Below, one piece after another: positions 60,285 through 64,000 of a DNA stretch of 64,000 bases; within the stretch, counting starts at the first letter, position 1; each line of letters starts with the position of its first letter. The notes beneath the pieces are model-generated. The model worked only from the letters and a program-made list of their open reading frames with translations. It did not search any database and had not been told where the DNA came from. The DNA is from Candidatus Mcinerneyibacteriota bacterium (GTDB taxonomy: Bacteria > Macinerneyibacteriota > Macinerneyibacteria > Macinerneyibacteriales > DSCS01). Made by a program: the position numbers and the translations under genes. The stretch covers positions 27,649 to 91,648 of the forward strand of contig JAFGWL010000018.1 of assembly GCA_016937175.1 (NCBI GenBank). Direction: 5' to 3'.

Positions 60285-62408
60285 TCAATAGACGATAAAT
60301 GTCTTTTGGATATTTCCCGGCTCTTCTCCCTGCCGGAAAGAGACTAAAATGATATAGCGCCCTCGCTTCCCGGGGAGAGGAAGGGCTATCTCCCCCTCTC
60401 CTGCAAGGTAGACTTCTTTTTTTGAATGTCTGAACCCTGCTGTATCGAACAGAAAGATTTCGACTTCCGTCATACGATCCAGATAATAGGCCAGTGGCAA
60501 TGCCCCCTCTTCCAGGGGAACGGCTTCCGGTAAGTGAAAGCTCACGTTTTCCCCGACAGGGTCCATGCTACCTGGAGTCGCTCCAGCCAGCATCCAGACT
60601 CCTTGGCGATATTGAAATGAAAGGGTTTTATCAGGCTCCTCAAAAAGAAACGGGCTGATGCCGGCCTCTCTCAGAAAAGCAAAGTCGTCTTGTTCCCCGG
60701 GGCTCATCGCCTTATATTTTTCCCTCCATGCAAATGCGTCCACGACCCTCTCTCTCCGCAGGAGACAGGCTTGGTCTCCCTGTGAACTCAGAGATAAATC
60801 CTTGAACAGGATAACCTCGCCGGGAAAGGCGATCTCTTTCGGGAAGGCCGTTTCTCTATCCAGGTCTGTCAGGATATAATCAAAAAAGAGGGCACCCCGC
60901 CCTTCGGTCCCGTCATCCAGGATCAGGCATTCCACATACTCCTCCTCAGTAAAAGGAGAGACTTCCCGGAGCAGGATTTTCCGCTCCCCGTTCAGCATCC
61001 CATCCACGCGGTTGACTCCTCCCGGAGTGGGAGTCTGAGTGCTGTAGAAGTTCTCCGCCCCCGACGGCTCCCGGGGCATGATCCGTTCAAAGGAGGCCGG
61101 CCGATCACCAGAGTACCAGTCTGACCCGAATTCCACACGGTCGCAGACACTCTCTCCCAGAAAGAGAGAGACGATATCACCTGTATCATTCAGGGAAGGA
61201 AAGGAGGAGATCTCCACAACGGGAAGCTCCTCCCCCCAGAGCGAAGAGAAAGCCACTTTATCCTCTGTCAAAACCAGATAATCATCGAAATGCACACGTT
61301 CTGCTTCAAGGGGCACACTTCCGGTGTTATCCCCCAGGGACATCCCCCGGAGAGTCACTTCCCCACCGGCCAGAGACCGCACTTCGATCCATTCGGGAGC
61401 CCCGAAAGGGGCAAACTCTGAGATCCGGACACTTTCGGGGCCCGGAAATGACAGGGATACTTCGCCGGGGCCCGAGACGGAAAATTCCTTATAGCGCCCG
61501 ATGAACCCTTCTACACATGCATAGACGCTGTAATCCCCGGGGTAGAGCTCAAGGGCCGTATTCTCTTCCACTACCCCGGTGAAGATATCCGTCCCCGCAC
61601 CTACAATGGTGACCTCCGCTTGCCCAAGGGGAACTCCTGCATTGTCAAAAAAACGGAATGTGACAGCTGACGGATCCGGCAGAGCCAGTTCCACATCCCG
61701 GCAGTAATCTTCCAGGAGAAGGAGAGTATCCCTGTAGAGGACATCCCCGTTATAGCTGATTTCCATAGTATAAGTAAAACCTGCGCTCAACCCCGAGACT
61801 CTCCAATGTCCTGTACACGGGCCGTTGTAAGCTTCCTCCCCCTCCCGGAAAAGCCGCCCCTCTTTGACAGCTGTATCCGCAAAATCAAGAAAGATCATCA
61901 GGTGAGCTTCTCCCGGAGTCCCCCCGGGTTCCGTCCCGTATTCCCAGAACCCCTCTGAGTAGAGGAGGATGGTATTGTCTTCTGCCTCTCCCTCATCAGC
62001 GGGATAACCCCTCTCTGCCGCGATAACCCCGGAGCTGTCGGCGACCGCCAGTGAGCCGCCCCCGTTCACCAGGGAGAAGGAGGCCTCCACGCAGGGATAC
62101 TCCTCTCCCGGAGCATCCCCCCAGACCCCGTTTTGGTTCCCGTAGGCCGAGGCAAAGGAGTCCTCTCCTTCAGCCTGACGGACGATCACGCCACAGGAAT
62201 AAGCATCAAGAGTCATGGAAAAAGGAGACCCGTTCACAGTCCAATCTTCCATGATGAGGAGATCGGGGCTGTTATTGTAGAGCTCGATCCATTCGAGCCT
62301 GAAATCCGAGTGGGAGTCGGGGTCTGTCATCACCTCTGTGACCGTCAAAGAAAAAAGCGGGGATACTGTACAGATAAGCGTAAAAAGAAAGGCCCCTGTT
62401 TTCAGCAT
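60285..62408 (-). CDS. Exported lamin-tail-domain protein
   Basis: The 707-residue protein has a signal peptide ending SPLFS and two lamin-tail (LTD) domains. The first is at about 20-165 (EVMTDPDSHSDFRLEWIELYN). The second is at about 325-460 (VRISEFAPFGAPEWIEVRS). Between them lies an Ig- or carboxypeptidase-regulatory-like beta region. The C-terminal 100 residues, strand-rich and Glu-rich, may be a sorting region. It opens the envelope operon. LTD domains in bacteria often sit in secreted nucleases or surface proteins, but no nuclease motif is visible. Confidence 0.7.
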   Translation of the reverse strand: MLKTGAFLFTLICTVSPLFSLTVTEVMTDPDSHSDFRLEWIELYNNSPDLLIMEDWTVNGSPFSMTLDAYSCGVIVRQAEGEDSFASAYGNQNGVWGDAPGEEYPCVEASFSLVNGGGSLAVADSSGVIAAERGYPADEGEAEDNTILLYSEGFWEYGTEPGGTPGEAHLMIFLDFADTAVKEGRLFREGEEAYNGPCTGHWRVSGLSAGFTYTMEISYNGDVLYRDTLLLLEDYCRDVELALPDPSAVTFRFFDNAGVPLGQAEVTIVGAGTDIFTGVVEENTALELYPGDYSVYACVEGFIGRYKEFSVSGPGEVSLSFPGPESVRISEFAPFGAPEWIEVRSLAGGEVTLRGMSLGDNTGSVPLEAERVHFDDYLVLTEDKVAFSSLWGEELPVVEISSFPSLNDTGDIVSLFLGESVCDRVEFGSDWYSGDRPASFERIMPREPSGAENFYSTQTPTPGGVNRVDGMLNGERKILLREVSPFTEEEYVECLILDDGTEGRGALFFDYILTDLDRETAFPKEIAFPGEVILFKDLSLSSQGDQACLLRRERVVDAFAWREKYKAMSPGEQDDFAFLREAGISPFLFEEPDKTLSFQYRQGVWMLAGATPGSMDPVGENVSFHLPEAVPLEEGALPLAYYLDRMTEVEIFLFDTAGFRHSKKEVYLAGEGEIALPLPGKRGRYIILVSFRQGEEPGNIQKTFIVY

Positions 62409-62563
62409 AGTTACAGGTTAAAAATGATCAGCCTTATTTCAAGGATTTTCCGACAAACGGGCTTTATAGGCTGACAAACGACATCAGCCCCGCCCCGACC
62501 CTTTTCAGGGCCGGGTCTGCGGAGTTGGAGTTGTGTGGATGAAAGGTGAGTATTCCTTTTATG

Positions 62564-63559
62564 TTAAAGGGCCCTGTAAAAAGCCCTGATTGTAAACTCC
62601 CGGTATTGGGGGGCGGCAAGTCCTGAATACTTTTCTAAAGTGATTTTTTCGATAGCCTCCTCTTCTGTCATCCCCTTTTCTTTGGCATTAGCGACCTCTT
62701 GGCGGGCATACTCAAGATAACGCGCAAAATCCCTGAGGCCTTCTGTCCCCCGCACCACAGGGCCGTGACCGGGGATCACCGCAGCATAATCTTTTTCACT
62801 CTCTTCTTTGACGATTTTCAGGAGATTCATGGCATCGCCGCCTGAGCGGATATCGATATAAGGGAACATCCCGCTGAAGAGGTTGTCTCCGGTGATCAGG
62901 ATATTCATCTCCTCAATACGGACCATGGCGTTACCGTTGGTATGGGCCGGGCCGGGGAAAAAGAAGCGGACCGTGTATCCACCCAGCCGGATGGTCTTTT
63001 CTTTATCAAACGTCTCGTCGGGATAACGGAGAGTAACACTCTTATAAGCTTCCAGTCTCTTTTTCGCTGCTTCGACCTGAGCTTTGGCTTTTTGCACCTC
63101 CTCATCGTTGACTCCTTCATTCTGAGCAATATACTCTTCCATCTCTTTGAAATACTTGGGATAGCCCACTTCGATGACATGCTTCCTGTTGACCTCTTCG
63201 ATGTTTTTCAGGTTTTCTGCCGTCATCTTTGTCGCGATGACAGGGACATCGGCCGGCATGGCGCTAAGTCCGTAAGAGTGATCACTGTGATAATGGGTAA
63301 GCAGGATAACTTTGAGGGGTTGATCCGTAAGCTGGGCAATCTCCTTGAGGACAGTCTCTCCGTCTTTCCGGGTATTCCCGGCATCGATGAGCAGGACACC
63401 CTCTTCTGTAATGAGGACAGTGATGTTTCCGCCAAGCCCCTGGATCACATAGAGGTTGTCGTTCACTTTCTCCACGTGGGGACCGTCTGCAGCCATAAGC
63501 ATTCCTCCTGTTCCGAGAAAAAGAAGTGTCATCACCATAAGGACAACGAATTTTTTCAT
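62564..63559 (-). CDS. Exported metallo-beta-lactamase-fold hydrolase
   Basis: The protein has 331 residues from the ATG at 63559, behind AAAGGAGG. A signal peptide ends MLMAA, and the metal motif is THYHSDHSYG (His89, His91, Asp93, His94) with PGPAHTNGN and IPGHGPVV later. An extra helical, coiled-coil-like insertion (about 137-180, NEGVNDEEVQKAKAQVEAA) interrupts the fold. It is a periplasmic zinc hydrolase of unknown substrate. It resembles quinoprotein-relay or subclass B proteins; that is not certain. Confidence 0.82.
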   Translation of the reverse strand: MKKFVVLMVMTLLFLGTGGMLMAADGPHVEKVNDNLYVIQGLGGNITVLITEEGVLLIDAGNTRKDGETVLKEIAQLTDQPLKVILLTHYHSDHSYGLSAMPADVPVIATKMTAENLKNIEEVNRKHVIEVGYPKYFKEMEEYIAQNEGVNDEEVQKAKAQVEAAKKRLEAYKSVTLRYPDETFDKEKTIRLGGYTVRFFFPGPAHTNGNAMVRIEEMNILITGDNLFSGMFPYIDIRSGGDAMNLLKIVKEESEKDYAAVIPGHGPVVRGTEGLRDFARYLEYARQEVANAKEKGMTEEEAIEKITLEKYSGLAAPQYREFTIRAFYRAL

Positions 63560-63921
63560 AGATCCTCCTTTGAACCTGTAATAATTTTCGTCCATTTCAG
63601 GACAAATTCAATAGAACAAAAGTTTTAATTTACCTTTTGGGAAGCGAAACTTTAGTTTGAGACGGGGTTATAATGTCTCTCTTATGGGACGGGAGAGATC
63701 CTAGCATAAAAAAAGATTGAAAAAGGACTCAATCAACGACAGAAGGAATGACCCGCACTCAATGATTAAAAACTTTTGGAGAAATATTCGGTTTTAAAAT
63801 TTCCTGAAGACACCCTGTTTATCTGTCCAGTTGTCAGTGAGTGCGGGAGATCCGGCTACCGTTACTATTTCAAAACCACCACCCGGTAGATCGGTCGATG
63901 ATCGAGTGCCGGGCGCGACCC
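63560..63921. other. Non-coding gap between the metallohydrolase gene and purB
   Basis: This 362-base stretch has no convincing gene. It holds a TCTCTC / GAGAGA hairpin (63676-63698), a TATAAT at 63669 without a matching -35, and an inverted repeat with ten-base arms, CCCGCACTCA (63752-63761) and TGAGTGCGGG (63838-63847), 76 bases apart. The arms equal the stem start of the double hairpin at 39552. It may include the end of the purB message or a small RNA. Confidence 0.5.
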
Positions 63922-64000
63922 CTATAACCCTAATCGGGTATAGATCTTGTCCACGTTGCGGAGGTGGTAGTTGTAGTCGAAGGCTTTTTCGATCTCTTCT
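63922..64000 (-). CDS. purB: Adenylosuccinate lyase, C-terminal end (partial)
   Basis: Only the last 25 codons are in the window, running in from beyond 64000. They read EIEKAFDYNYHLRNVDKIY to a TAG stop, matching the FDYNYHL(K/R)NVDxIF ending of PurB. PurB acts twice in purine synthesis, making AICAR and AMP. Its presence fits the purHD genes about 6 kb away. A short match leaves some doubt. Confidence 0.65.
   Translation of the reverse strand, partial: EEIEKAFDYNYHLRNVDKIYTRLGL

Noticed and set aside
62469-62515. Inverted repeats between the lamin-tail gene and the metallohydrolase gene
   Set aside because: GGCTGA / TCAGCC and a mismatched GC-rich stem (62494-62515) have no T run, so I could not support a terminator or operator.
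63640-63921. A tRNA or known small RNA in the purB gap
   Set aside because: No cloverleaf or CCA end is seen; only isolated inverted repeats are visible.

Overview
The window reads as ordinary chromosome from a free-living diderm (Gram-negative type) bacterium with an anaerobic flavour. The diderm call rests on a BtuB-type TonB-dependent receptor, an OmpA-domain protein, at least six small outer-membrane beta-barrel proteins and a PorV/PorQ-like protein. The anaerobic hints are an FeFe-hydrogenase-like sensor protein, FeoAB-type ferrous iron uptake and a tungstate/molybdate-binding lipoprotein. I cannot name the phylum. No rRNA, tRNA, CRISPR array, prophage or insertion sequence was seen. Genes are dense, often overlap by 4-11 bases, and most have a strong AGGAGG-type ribosome site.

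Layout. 6-5438: a lytic transglycosylase and a PQQ-propeller membrane protein (minus), divergent from a TPR/zinc-ribbon membrane protein and a DUF4388-like protein with a pseudopilin-like tail (plus). 5431-17008: one almost gap-free minus-strand run of twelve genes: dGTPase, ribD-ribE-ribBA-ribH, nusB, a metallophosphatase, an OmpA-domain protein, then two DRTGG proteins, a PHP protein, two HATPase proteins and a hydrogenase-like iron-sulfur protein. The last six look like a redox-sensing regulatory module with no catalytic hydrogenase beside it. 17154-25718: gdhA, a tungstate-binding lipoprotein, speD-speE (minus) with a structured leader, a cobalamin riboswitch with btuB, an RNA methyltransferase and ndk. 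25737-31089: an outer-membrane protein, feoA-feoB with a FeoB-associated Cys-rich protein, and a Na+/H+ antiporter paired with a PTS EIIA-like protein. 31179-36574: a subtilisin-type lipoprotein protease, an orphan gene, and hutU-hutH.

36661-40185 holds five small beta-barrel proteins in a row, four of them paralogues; two carry the same double hairpin after the stop codon, with compensatory base changes. 40341-45384: a GAF/degenerate GGDEF protein, then three exported proteins, two resembling FlgT/LPP20-type proteins. 45436-55896 (minus): Nudix, FMN-binding and glutamine-amidotransferase-type genes, a PHP-glycosyltransferase fusion, a DMT-like transporter, a CehA-like PHP protein, a radical SAM protein, a Sua5-LMW phosphatase fusion and purD, behind purH. 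57531-62408 (minus): an envelope operon of a lamin-tail protein, a four-helix-bundle protein, a PorV-like protein and a helix-hairpin-helix protein with a beta-barrel-like C-terminus. 62564-64000: a metallo-beta-lactamase-fold protein and the end of purB.

Two features recur. Promoters that look like the housekeeping class very often have a 16-base spacer, and several genes without a ribosome site have a -10 box 6-7 bases before the ATG, which predicts leaderless mRNAs (about 2572, 21803, 24079, 32531, 47575).
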